In this document: in pieces, positions 1 to 8,800 of the stretch
Layout: every line of letters starts with the position of its first letter
Position numbering within the stretch: position 1 is the stretch's first letter
Assembly (NCBI GenBank): GCA_029007015.1
Contig: JAQXHB010000061.1
Span: forward strand, 1-13,079
Direction of reading: 5' to 3'
DNA length: 13,079 bases
Source: Bacillota bacterium
GTDB lineage: Bacteria > Bacillota > Clostridia > Oscillospirales > Acutalibacteraceae
Made by a program: the position numbers and the translations under genes
Notes under the pieces: generated by a model
What the model saw: the letters and a program-made list of their open reading frames with translations, nothing else
What the model was told of the DNA's origin: nothing
Databases searched by the model: none

Positions 1-96
1 GTTGCGAAGATACCAAGCAACAAATCTCTGTCCGTCATTTGGATAATTTTGTTGGTAGTATTCTTGGGATATTTCTGACAGGATTTTATTATACAT
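1..96 (-). CDS. N-terminus of unknown protein, possibly AIPR-like (partial)
   Basis: Only the first 32 codons lie in the window; the gene runs off the left edge. The ATG at 96-94 is preceded by a strong GGAGGT ribosome binding site (about 104-109), and the gene begins 17 nt after the stop of the preceding methyltransferase, so the two are probably co-transcribed. The visible peptide starts MYNKILSEISQEYYQ and ends GQRFVAWYLRN. The RFVAWYLRN stretch reminds me of the N-terminus of AIPR (abortive infection phage resistance) proteins, but 32 residues cannot establish this. Base composition is AT-rich like the end of the neighbouring gene and unlike the GC-rich block to the right. That a gene starts here is fairly sure; its identity is a guess. 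Confidence 0.55.
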   Translation of the reverse strand, partial: MYNKILSEISQEYYQQNYPNDGQRFVAWYLRN

Positions 97-113
97 AGTG
101 ATTACCTCCAAAA

Positions 114-1538
114 TTATATCATCTTGAAATGCCTTAAAGCACTCATAATAGCTTCTTCTTTGTCATTTGTGCATTGTGGCTGTTTAACGTTTTCGGATTT
201 CGGCTTGTTATAATTCTCTCGCTCAATAATTCCACACTTGGTTTTAACTTGTGCTATGTTGAGCGATGAAACTTTTAAACCAAATCCTTCAAACACATAA
301 TCTTTAATTTCATCATAGGTTGCCTTTGCTTCGGATGATGTTAAATCCAGCTCGTCCATATCAACGGTAATGTCGATATATGTATCCGGCTTTTTTCTAA
401 CCAACTGAACAACCGTCTCAACATGCTCGGTGTGCGGAAACATATCGACCGGCTGAATCTTTTTTACATCATATCCGCCGCGGCAGATGTACTCAAGGTC
501 GCGTGCCAGCGTGAGCGGATTACACGAAACATATACCACTCGCTGCGGTGACATTTTTATCAGCGATTTGAGAAATGCGCGGCTGCTTCCGGCCCGCGGC
601 GGGTCCATAATCACGGCATCAACCCTGTCGCCGCGCTCGGCCGCCGCAACCAGATACTCGCCTGCATCGGCTGTGTAAAATTTTGCGTTCTTTATGCCGT
701 TTATTTCGGCGTTCTCCTTAGCGTCTCGCACGGCGTCGGCGTTAATTTCCACCCCAATGACCTGACCGGCGTCTTGCGAGAGTATCAGTCCGATGGTGCC
801 GGTGCCGCAGTAGGCGTCGAGCACTGTGTCGGTCGGCTTGAGTTCGGCAAACTGACGCACCAGGCCGTACAGCACCTCGGTCTGGACCGGATTTATTTGA
901 TAAAACGCCTTGGGCGAAATGCGGAATGTAAAGCCGCACAACTGCTCCTCAATTTTGCCGCTGCCGTAGAGTATTTCACTGCGCTCGCCCAGCACCAAAC
1001 TGGTGTGGCGGTCGTTGATATTGCGCACCACCGTGACAATCTCGGGATGGCGGCCGACCAGTGCGTTGACAAATGAGCGCCTTGATTTAAATTCTCCGCT
1101 GCCGGTTACGAGCACCACCATTACCTGACCGCTGACAAAACCGCGCTTGACCAAAACATGCCGCAAAAATCCTTCGCCGGTGTCCTCGTTGTACGGCCGC
1201 AGTTTGAAACTGCGCAAAAGCGCACGCACCGTACCGATGATGCTGTCTGCGATTTTGTCCTCGATGAGGCACTCCTCCACCGGCACAATGCGGTGGGTGG
1301 ACGACTGATATACGCCCGATATTATGTGGCCGCTGCGGTCGGTGCCGAATGCGGCCTGCACCTTGTTTCGGTAGTGATAGGGGTTGTCCATGCCGATAAT
1401 GCGGCTGACCCGCCCAAACCGACCGACCAGCCCTATCACGCGCTTGTATTTTAGCGACAACTGCCTTTCATAATCAAGGTTTTGCAGTTGACAGCCGCCG
1501 CATTTTTTATATAGCGGACAGCGCTTGTTATCTGTCAT
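114..1538 (-). CDS. RlmD-type 23S rRNA (uracil-5-)-methyltransferase, TRAM-less, with C-terminal tail domain
   Basis: A 474-residue SAM-dependent RNA m5U methyltransferase of the RumA/RlmD/TrmA family. Four cysteines that would hold a [4Fe-4S] cluster are visible: C7, C13 and C16 (C-X5-C-X2-C, with CGGC) and C90. The SAM loop is DAYCGTGTIG at 241-250, followed by DPPRAG at 312-317, the catalytic cysteine C339 in VYVSCNPLTLARD, and the general-base glutamate E374 in HTEHVE. There is no N-terminal TRAM domain: the ATG has a GGAGG site 11 nt upstream and the protein begins only six residues before the first cluster cysteine. Residues about 385-474 form an extra tail (KATYDEIKDYV, LKVSSLNIAQVKTKCGI, ending ALRHFKMI). 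I recall related tails on clostridial and streptococcal methyltransferases. The tail is encoded by clearly AT-richer DNA than the catalytic part. It follows its paralogue by 38 nt. The target uridine (U1939, U747 or other) cannot be told. Confidence 0.88.
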   Translation of the reverse strand: MTDNKRCPLYKKCGGCQLQNLDYERQLSLKYKRVIGLVGRFGRVSRIIGMDNPYHYRNKVQAAFGTDRSGHIISGVYQSSTHRIVPVEECLIEDKIADSIIGTVRALLRSFKLRPYNEDTGEGFLRHVLVKRGFVSGQVMVVLVTGSGEFKSRRSFVNALVGRHPEIVTVVRNINDRHTSLVLGERSEILYGSGKIEEQLCGFTFRISPKAFYQINPVQTEVLYGLVRQFAELKPTDTVLDAYCGTGTIGLILSQDAGQVIGVEINADAVRDAKENAEINGIKNAKFYTADAGEYLVAAAERGDRVDAVIMDPPRAGSSRAFLKSLIKMSPQRVVYVSCNPLTLARDLEYICRGGYDVKKIQPVDMFPHTEHVETVVQLVRKKPDTYIDITVDMDELDLTSSEAKATYDEIKDYVFEGFGLKVSSLNIAQVKTKCGIIERENYNKPKSENVKQPQCTNDKEEAIMSALRHFKMI

Positions 1539-1576
1539 GTTTTATGTTTCCTCCAATCGGCATTCCATGCGGTTCA

Positions 1577-2947
1577 TCATACCGTCCCATTTGCCCTTAC
1601 CAGCAATGCTACCGTCTCAACATGGTGGGTGCGAGGGAAAAGGTCAACCGGCGTGATGGCCGTTACTGCATAGCCCTCCTGCTCAAATACAGCGCAGTCG
1701 CGCGCCAGCGTCGACGGGTCGCACGACACATAAACCACCCTCTCCGGCGCAAAGTTGCGCGCGATAATGTGCGGCAGTTGGCTTGATAGGCCCTTGCGCG
1801 GCGGGTCAACAACGATGATATCAGCCGTCACACCGCGCTTGTGCAACTGCTCGGCCAAGTCGGCCGCATCGCCGCAAAAAAACTCGGCATTAGCTATGCC
1901 GTTTGTGCGGGCGTTGTGCCGCGCGTCCTCGATGGCTTCGGGCACTATCTCGACACCGTAAACGCGTTTGGCTCGGCCGGCCATCGACAGACCGATGGTG
2001 CCGGCGCCACAGTACAGGTCGATGACCGTCTTGCCATCGGGCGCGGCCAAGTCGGCCGCAATGCGATAGAGCCGCTCGGCCATCTCACGGTTGACCTGAT
2101 AAAATGACATCGCGCTGAGCCGCACGCGCACGCCGCATAACTCATCTGTAATGTATCCGTCGCCGTATATGGGCACGCACCGACTGCCCAGTATGACATT
2201 GGTGCGTTCACGGTTGATGTTGAGTACCACCGTTTTCAGGTTTTCGCCCAGACGCTCGCACAGCATGCCGACCAACTGCTCGGCGTGCGGCAAGGTTTCG
2301 CCGTTGATGACGGCGCAAACCATAATTTGTCCGGTGGCTTCAGCCGCTCTGCAGTAAATGTGGCGGAGCAGTCCGCGCCCGCTTTGTTCATCGTAGATGC
2401 TGATGCCGTACTGAGTGACAAATTCATCAAACGCCGCCGTTACATCGGCAAATGTGTCGGGCTGAAGCCTGCAGCATCGGCTGTCGACAATGCGGTGACT
2501 GCGCTGGGCGTAGAATCCGATTTGCAGGCCGCCGGCACCCATCGCCACCGGGTATTGTGCCTTGTTTCGGTATCCGCAAAGGCGGTCGGCCGCCACAATT
2601 TGGCCAACCGGCGTGCGTATATGGCCGATACGCTCCATGGCATCGGTCACGCGCCGGCGCTTAATGCGGCACTCTGCAGGATAGGTGATGTGCCTGTATG
2701 CACAGCCGCCGCACGCAGGGTAGGAGGGACAGTCGGCGTCACATCGGTCGGGCGATGGATCGATCACTCGCTCCAGCCGGCCGATGCAGTAGTTGCGGCT
2801 GACCTTGATGATGCGCACTTCGACAGTGTCGCCCTCGGCCGCCGACTTGACAAACACGGCCATGCCGTCATCGGTGCGCCCGATGCCGCTGCCCTCAGAT
2901 GTGGTCGCAGTAATTTTTATTTTAATGATGTCATTTTTCTTAATCAA
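1577..2947 (-). CDS. rlmD: 23S rRNA (uracil-5-)-methyltransferase, RlmD/RlmCD type
   Basis: I take the start as TTG at 2947-2945, nine bases after an AGGGG ribosome binding site, giving 456 residues, which matches the family. The open frame continues 53 codons further upstream to 3106, but that part crosses the likely promoter and encodes no family sequence. An N-terminal TRAM RNA-binding domain (about residues 3-60) is followed by cluster cysteines C73, C79, C82 and about C159, the SAM loop DLYCGAGTIG (310-319), DPPRKG (381-386), catalytic C409 in VYVSCDPSTLARD and E444 in HHVETV. It would transfer a methyl group from SAM to C5 of 23S rRNA uridines (U1939 or U747 in known relatives). It is the first gene of a minus-strand operon with the TRAM-less paralogue. 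Which of the two carries out which modification is unknown. Confidence 0.9.
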   Translation of the reverse strand: MIKKNDIIKIKITATTSEGSGIGRTDDGMAVFVKSAAEGDTVEVRIIKVSRNYCIGRLERVIDPSPDRCDADCPSYPACGGCAYRHITYPAECRIKRRRVTDAMERIGHIRTPVGQIVAADRLCGYRNKAQYPVAMGAGGLQIGFYAQRSHRIVDSRCCRLQPDTFADVTAAFDEFVTQYGISIYDEQSGRGLLRHIYCRAAEATGQIMVCAVINGETLPHAEQLVGMLCERLGENLKTVVLNINRERTNVILGSRCVPIYGDGYITDELCGVRVRLSAMSFYQVNREMAERLYRIAADLAAPDGKTVIDLYCGAGTIGLSMAGRAKRVYGVEIVPEAIEDARHNARTNGIANAEFFCGDAADLAEQLHKRGVTADIIVVDPPRKGLSSQLPHIIARNFAPERVVYVSCDPSTLARDCAVFEQEGYAVTAITPVDLFPRTHHVETVALLVRANGTV

Positions 2948-2969
2948 TTCTTTTAACCCCTCTACTGTC

Positions 2970-2993
2970 CGTGGTATGTGGAATATTACCACG
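2970..2993 (-). promoter_or_regulatory. Hairpin in the rlmD 5' leader
   Basis: A perfect 7-bp inverted repeat (CGTGGTA / TACCACG, 10-nt loop) lies just upstream of the rlmD ribosome binding site and within the predicted transcript. A smaller GCCG/CGGC hairpin sits further upstream at 3037-3048. They could influence translation from the TTG start, or could be an operator; no known riboswitch is recognisable. Confidence 0.4.
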
Positions 2994-3065
2994 CAGAGCG
3001 CACAATAAACAACCAAAATCCATACTTGGCGGACGGGCCGAAACCGGCACACTTCTGATGCGACT

Positions 3066-3094
3066 ATTATAACATAAAAGCGGCTGTTAATAAA
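3066..3094 (-). promoter_or_regulatory. Promoter of the rlmD operon
   Basis: A perfect TATAAT -10 element at 3071-3066, read on the minus strand, has a weak -35 (TTTATT, 3094-3089) 17 nt upstream. Transcription would start near 3058, giving a leader of about 110 nt before the TTG start. It is divergent from the gdhA promoter. Confidence 0.6.
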
Positions 3095-3126
3095 GGGGTA
3101 GGGCACTTTTTTATCAACAAAAAATG

Positions 3127-3155
3127 TTGCAATCGAAATAGTTTTGTGCTATTAT
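3127..3155 (+). promoter_or_regulatory. Sigma-A-type promoter of gdhA
   Basis: TTGCAA (3127-3132), a 17-nt spacer and TATTAT (3150-3155), placed about 38 nt before the gdhA start codon. The ribosome binding site AAGGAG is at 3179-3184, eight bases before the ATG. Confidence 0.7.
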
Positions 3156-3177
3156 ATTTTTCAGTGAAAAATTCTGA

Positions 3178-4545
<1,368 letters not shown>

Positions 4546-4562
4546 TATTTTTAATAACAGAA

Positions 4563-4611
4563 AAAGCACCGACCGCAGGGGCATCGCCCTTGGTTCGGTG
4601 CTTTATTTTTT
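4563..4611. terminator. Bidirectional intrinsic terminator between gdhA and ogg
   Basis: A perfect 10-bp stem (AAAGCACCGA 4563-4572 / TCGGTGCTTT 4595-4604) with further G/C pairing inside is followed on the plus strand by a T-rich run to 4611. On the minus strand the same stem is followed by TTTTTCTGTT, so it can also end the convergent ogg transcript. The ogg stop codon (4612-4610) lies in the T-rich edge. Confidence 0.92.
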
Positions 4612-5440
4612 ATACCTTTAGTCCCGTCATGCGTGCATAGTGGAAAATATACTGCTGAACAATGCCGGCGTAGGGTAGGGCGCACTGCGGTAACTGGCCG
4701 TCGAACAGCATGGCCATTGCCCGCCGTATCCAGACATCGACCGGAAAACTCTCTATCCTGCCGCACCCGAACAAAAGCACGCAGTCGGCTACCTTGGGGC
4801 CAACGCCGTTAATCTGCATAAGCATGGCGCGCGCCTGGTCAATAGGAGCGGTGCGCAGAAACTGCTCATCAATGACGCCGGCGTGAAACTTTTGCGCCGC
4901 ATCGACGATGTACTTGGCGCGGAACCCGCTGCGCAGGGGCGCCAAATCCTCGACGGTGAGCAAATGGAGCCGCTCGGCCGTGGGGAATGTAAACTGCCCG
5001 TCACACAGCGGCTCCCCGAACATCTCGCACAGCCGCGAAATGATGCCCTTGATGCGCGGTATGTTGTTGTTGGCCGATATGATGAATGAGCAGATAGCCT
5101 CCCAGCAGTCCTGCCGCAGTATTCGTATTCCTGCGGAAAATTCGGCAATCTCGCACAGTTTGGGGTCGCCGCTGACGGTGTCAATTATAGCGCCGTAGTC
5201 GCGCTCAAGGTCAAAATACTGCCGCCATACCGACTCAAACTCATCGCGCGTGACGCCGTACATCATCACTCCGTCATCGGTGTGAGACAGGCGCAGATAA
5301 TGTCCTTTGGCGACGCCCGACCATACTCCGTCGCTCTCGCTCCAGCGAAAAGCCTGACCGCAGTCAAGCGTATCGGCCAGACTGAAGTTGTCGGCACCGG
5401 TCAGGAGCAGACCGTCATCACGCTCGCAAACATTCCACAT
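4610..5440 (-). CDS. ogg: 8-oxoguanine DNA glycosylase/AP lyase, OGG1 type
   Basis: A 276-residue HhH-GPD DNA glycosylase of the OGG1 family, which removes 8-oxoguanine from DNA. The N-terminal OGG domain (CGQAFRW near residues 27-33) is followed by the helical domain with ISANNNIPRIKGII (about 121-134). The helix-hairpin-helix INGVGPKVADC carries the catalytic lysine K216, and FPVDVWIRR carries the catalytic aspartate D235. There is no iron-sulphur cluster, as expected for OGG1. The ATG at 5440 has GAGG eight bases upstream. A TTG seven codons earlier in frame lacks a ribosome binding site and falls in the terminator T-run. A terminator lies directly upstream, so expression probably depends on readthrough from the AbrB-type gene or an internal promoter there. 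Bifunctional lyase activity is inferred from the conserved lysine. Confidence 0.93.
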   Translation of the reverse strand: MWNVCERDDGLLLTGADNFSLADTLDCGQAFRWSESDGVWSGVAKGHYLRLSHTDDGVMMYGVTRDEFESVWRQYFDLERDYGAIIDTVSGDPKLCEIAEFSAGIRILRQDCWEAICSFIISANNNIPRIKGIISRLCEMFGEPLCDGQFTFPTAERLHLLTVEDLAPLRSGFRAKYIVDAAQKFHAGVIDEQFLRTAPIDQARAMLMQINGVGPKVADCVLLFGCGRIESFPVDVWIRRAMAMLFDGQLPQCALPYAGIVQQYIFHYARMTGLKV

Positions 5441-5459
5441 AATACAAACCTCACATTTC

Positions 5460-5497
5460 AAAAAAACAACGCCGACCGCACGGTGGCTGACGGCGTT
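5460..5497 (-). terminator. Intrinsic terminator after the AbrB-type gene, directly before ogg
   Basis: On the minus strand a 7-bp perfect stem AACGCCG (5497-5491) / CGGCGTT (5474-5468), with extra pairing inside the loop, is followed by seven T residues (5466-5460). The last T is only about 20 nt from the ogg start codon and a few bases from its GAGG site, which leaves no room for a separate ogg promoter after it. Confidence 0.82.
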
Positions 5498-5506
5498 ATA
5501 ACAATA

Positions 5507-5761
5507 TTACTTCTCGGCTGCCTTGTTCAGTTCGTTCAGACAGCGTCTGCAAATGATATGCCCCTTAAAGTTGATGACATCGCGTGCATCCTTGCAAAAC
5601 ATGCAGGACGGATTGTATTTTTTCAAAATAATCATGTCATCTTCGGTATAAATCTCGAGCGAATCGCTGTTCTCTGTAATATTGAAAGAGCGACGAATCT
5701 CCTTTGGAATGACTATTCTGCCGAGTTCGTCAATCTTTCTTGTAATTCCGGTAGCCCTCAT
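5507..5761 (-). CDS. AbrB/SpoVT-family transition-state regulator with Cys4 tail
   Basis: An 84-residue DNA-binding regulator. The start ATG at 5761 has GGAG seven bases upstream; a GTG eight codons earlier is also in frame but has no good site. Residues 1-50 are a swapped-hairpin AbrB domain: MRATGITRKIDELGRIVIPKEIRRSF is closely similar to B. subtilis AbrB (TGIVRKVDELGRVVIP as I remember it), followed by LEIYTEDDMIILKKY. Residues 53, 56, 71 and 74 are cysteines in two CxxC/CxxC pairs (CMFC and CRRC), likely a zinc ribbon, which AbrB itself lacks. It has its own consensus promoter upstream and an intrinsic terminator downstream. The regulon cannot be inferred; family members act as dimers or tetramers on growth-phase and sporulation genes. 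Confidence 0.92.
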   Translation of the reverse strand: MRATGITRKIDELGRIVIPKEIRRSFNITENSDSLEIYTEDDMIILKKYNPSCMFCKDARDVINFKGHIICRRCLNELNKAAEK

Positions 5762-5806
5762 TTTATCACTCCAATATTTAGCCACACATTTGCTTACGAC
5801 ACTTAA

Positions 5807-5835
5807 ATGATACTACATATTGGGTCAAATGTCAA
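5807..5835 (-). promoter_or_regulatory. Promoter of the AbrB-type gene
   Basis: TTGACA (5835-5830), a 17-nt spacer and TATCAT (5812-5807) on the minus strand: a near-consensus sigma-A promoter about 46 nt before the ATG. It starts just 25 nt after the stop codon of the large pseudo-ATPase gene. No terminator is visible between that stop and this promoter, so readthrough from upstream is also possible. Confidence 0.78.
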
Positions 5836-5859
5836 TGAAATATTGGAAAATTTTGTAAA

Positions 5860-8800
5860 TTATACCGTTTTACGGAAAAAATGAACAGCATACGACAAAA
5901 TGCCGCTGACAACATTATAAATCGACACAGTGAATACATTGATGTAATCGCTTTTGCCGATAATTGACAGTGCAAGCAAAGCGCCCAGTCCCAGGCACAT
6001 AAATACTGCCTGCATGACCGATGACACGCTGATGTTGCGCTGAAGGCGGTATGCGCCGATTACGCCTCTGACAAATCCCTTGGTCGTTTTGCCGCACATG
6101 AGTGCCTGCTCGCTTTCGCCGTCGGCGGTAGAGGCGTCATAAGCGGCGGTGCTGTCGGCTGTCATTATCTTGACCGACTCGCGGTAGATGCCGTAGGCGT
6201 CAGCGACGGTCATCTCGTCAATATTGCAGTCATTTGTGCGCACACATACGGTCATGCCGGTTTCAACTGCCGCCTGCACACTGCCCAGCAGTTCCTCGTC
6301 GGGATGATAACTGACCACGAACAGCGCCGACAACTTGCCTTCAGTGGCGACATAAACCGGTCGGTAACCTTTCTGCAGTATCTTGCGGTCGACATCTATC
6401 GGCGGCACAGCGACTCCGTGTGCCTCCATAATCATGCGGTTGCCGACGATTATCTTGCGCCCGCCCGTCCAGCCGGTCAGGCCCATGCGCTCCTCATAAA
6501 CGACGCTGTCCACATTCGGCAGCAGCGCTAACTTGCCGCCGATGATGTTATAGAACATGCCTGACATGGGCGCCTGCTTATCAAGCAGAACAGCGGCCGC
6601 ATCCAAAATGGCTTGGTCGAGCGGAGCATTGCCGAAACTCTTGATATCGTGCAGGGTGACAAATTCGTCGTGAAACAACTCGTTGCCGTCGAGCACCAGC
6701 ACATTGCTTTCACCGATGCGTTCCGCGGCGTCAAATCCGGTCAGTACGGTGCCGTATCCGCGCAGTTTGGAGCAGGTTTTGGACAGCGCGCGGTTGTTGC
6801 AAAACAGCGATGAAACAGGCGCGCCTACGCACATGGCCGCGCACATACCGGTCAAGAAGTTAATCGGCTTGCCGGTGCGTATGCTCAACAGCGTGCCGAT
6901 AATCAGCGCGGTGGCAAAGGTGATGGCAAACAGACGGCCGCTCATGCTCTCGTACATATCGGGCGAGAAGGCGTGTGCAACATAGCCCTTGAGGTCGATG
7001 ACATTTCTGCGGCCGCTGATGAGCGCGTCGCCAAAGTCGGCGTCATTAACAATGACCGATGACTGCGGCTCGTCAATAAGCACTGTTGCCTGTTTTATTT
7101 CGTCATTGGCAATCAGGTCAAGGTTGAGCAGTGTGCGGCGCACGAGGCTCAATTTGCCCAAATCGTCAAACAGCAGTGACAGACAAGCGGCGGCCGCAAA
7201 CATGACCGAGGCAGTTGAAGCGCCCGTGACGGCGAACACCACCGACTGTGCCAGCGAAAGCACCGATGCCACAGCCGGCGCGGTATCGGCGCCGAAGGAC
7301 AACCTGAACATGCTGAAAAAGGACATAACCGTGTTAAAATTGATTATCATTGCCACGGCGGTGAGTACCGCAGTGACGGTAAAGAAAACCGAACTGCCGA
7401 CGCTGATTATCGGCACTGCCGCCAACGCGAACAGCGCGGCCGTAATAATAGCCGTAAAGACACTGCGCAGTCTCAAACTGCGTCTGCGCGAGGCAAACTC
7501 GTCCATCACTGCGCTCGGGTCATCAACCGTTTCAAACCCCTCATCGTCTGCATAATCGTCCTCGCCACCGTCATCAGCGTCAAAGTCAATGTCACGCTTA
7601 TACACCGGCGAAGCAAATGGGGACGCTTGCTCGAATGTGCCCTTTGCGGCCGTATCGGCCACAGCGCCCGATACGGCACCGGCGGTAAATACGGCTGTCG
7701 CGCCCAAATCGGCAGCGTCAGAGACGACACCCTCTGCGGCGGCACGGATGGCCGAGAAGTCAAAAGTATCGTCTGTGTTCTGCTTGGGCTGTTCGGCGGC
7801 AGTCTCATCTGCGGCAGACCGGTCGGCGCGCACAAAGCCCGCACTCTGTATCGCGTACTCGATGTCGCGCGATGCCCACTGCTCAAACTGCATGCCGTCG
7901 GCACCGGGGTGATTCTCGGCGGCCTGTTCCAACCCGTTGGCGGCTACGCTGTACGCGCGCTCCAACTCCTGCTCAGGAATATCATACTGACCGACGATGC
8001 TCGGCACCAAATGGCTGAATTGCTCGATAAGGTGCTGTGTTTTCAGTTCGTTCTCGGTCGGCTGACTGTCCTTGATGGCCGCGGCAATTTCGGCTACAAA
8101 TCGGTCTTCGGGGTCTTGAACTTCCTCTTCGTCGGGCATTATCGGTACCAGCACCTTTTTGGAGTCAGCACTCTTGACAGCAAAATCGGGCGTGATGGCT
8201 TCGTATTCACTGTCCTCCTGCTCCTGCACCGAATTTATCAGGCTTTCGATATTAAACTGATGAGCGTTGTGCTCGTCAGCATTGGTCTCTGAAGCAGTCT
8301 CCTGCTTATCGGTTTCGGCGCCGACAATCGACGGCTCGTCCGGGTGCGCCTCTGCCTCATCGGAGTGTGCGGCGGTTTCACTCTCGCTCTCTGGCGGCAC
8401 AGGCTTCTCCGCCTCGTCGCTGAAATGGAAAAATACGCTGTTCTCCTCGGCGGTCGGCGCGGCGGTATTATCGTTAAATTTGAACCGAGGTGCGCCTGTA
8501 CTATCATCGGCCGCAGTCGGCTGTGCACCGGCCTCATTTGCCGGCAAATCGGCATCCGCCAGCCGCTTGCGCATGTTGCGGAATATCATTTGTGCCGCGT
8601 CGCTGTAATCGCCGTACTGTGCCGGGCTACTGTGGTGCATAGGAATAGTGTCGTATGTATCGGCGGTCGGCTTATCGATGGTCGGCTTATCGACGGTGGG
8701 TTCGGTCGTGTTGCCGCTGTTTTTCACCGCCGAATTTGAGCCGATGACCTCGTCGACCGTAAGCGCATTCGGCACCGGACGGCTCGGGCGGTCGGGATTC

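Noticed and set aside
2285..2956. 223-codon plus-strand open frame opposite rlmD
   Set aside because: Shadow of the rlmD coding sequence; no ribosome binding site and no recognisable domain.
2948..3106. N-terminal 53-codon extension of rlmD
   Set aside because: It crosses the TATAAT promoter and leader, encodes no TRAM or family sequence, and the TTG at 2947 has a good ribosome binding site.
7627..8292. 221-codon plus-strand open frame opposite the pseudo-ATPase gene
   Set aside because: Antisense to a coherent coding frame with low-complexity codons; no plausible start signal.
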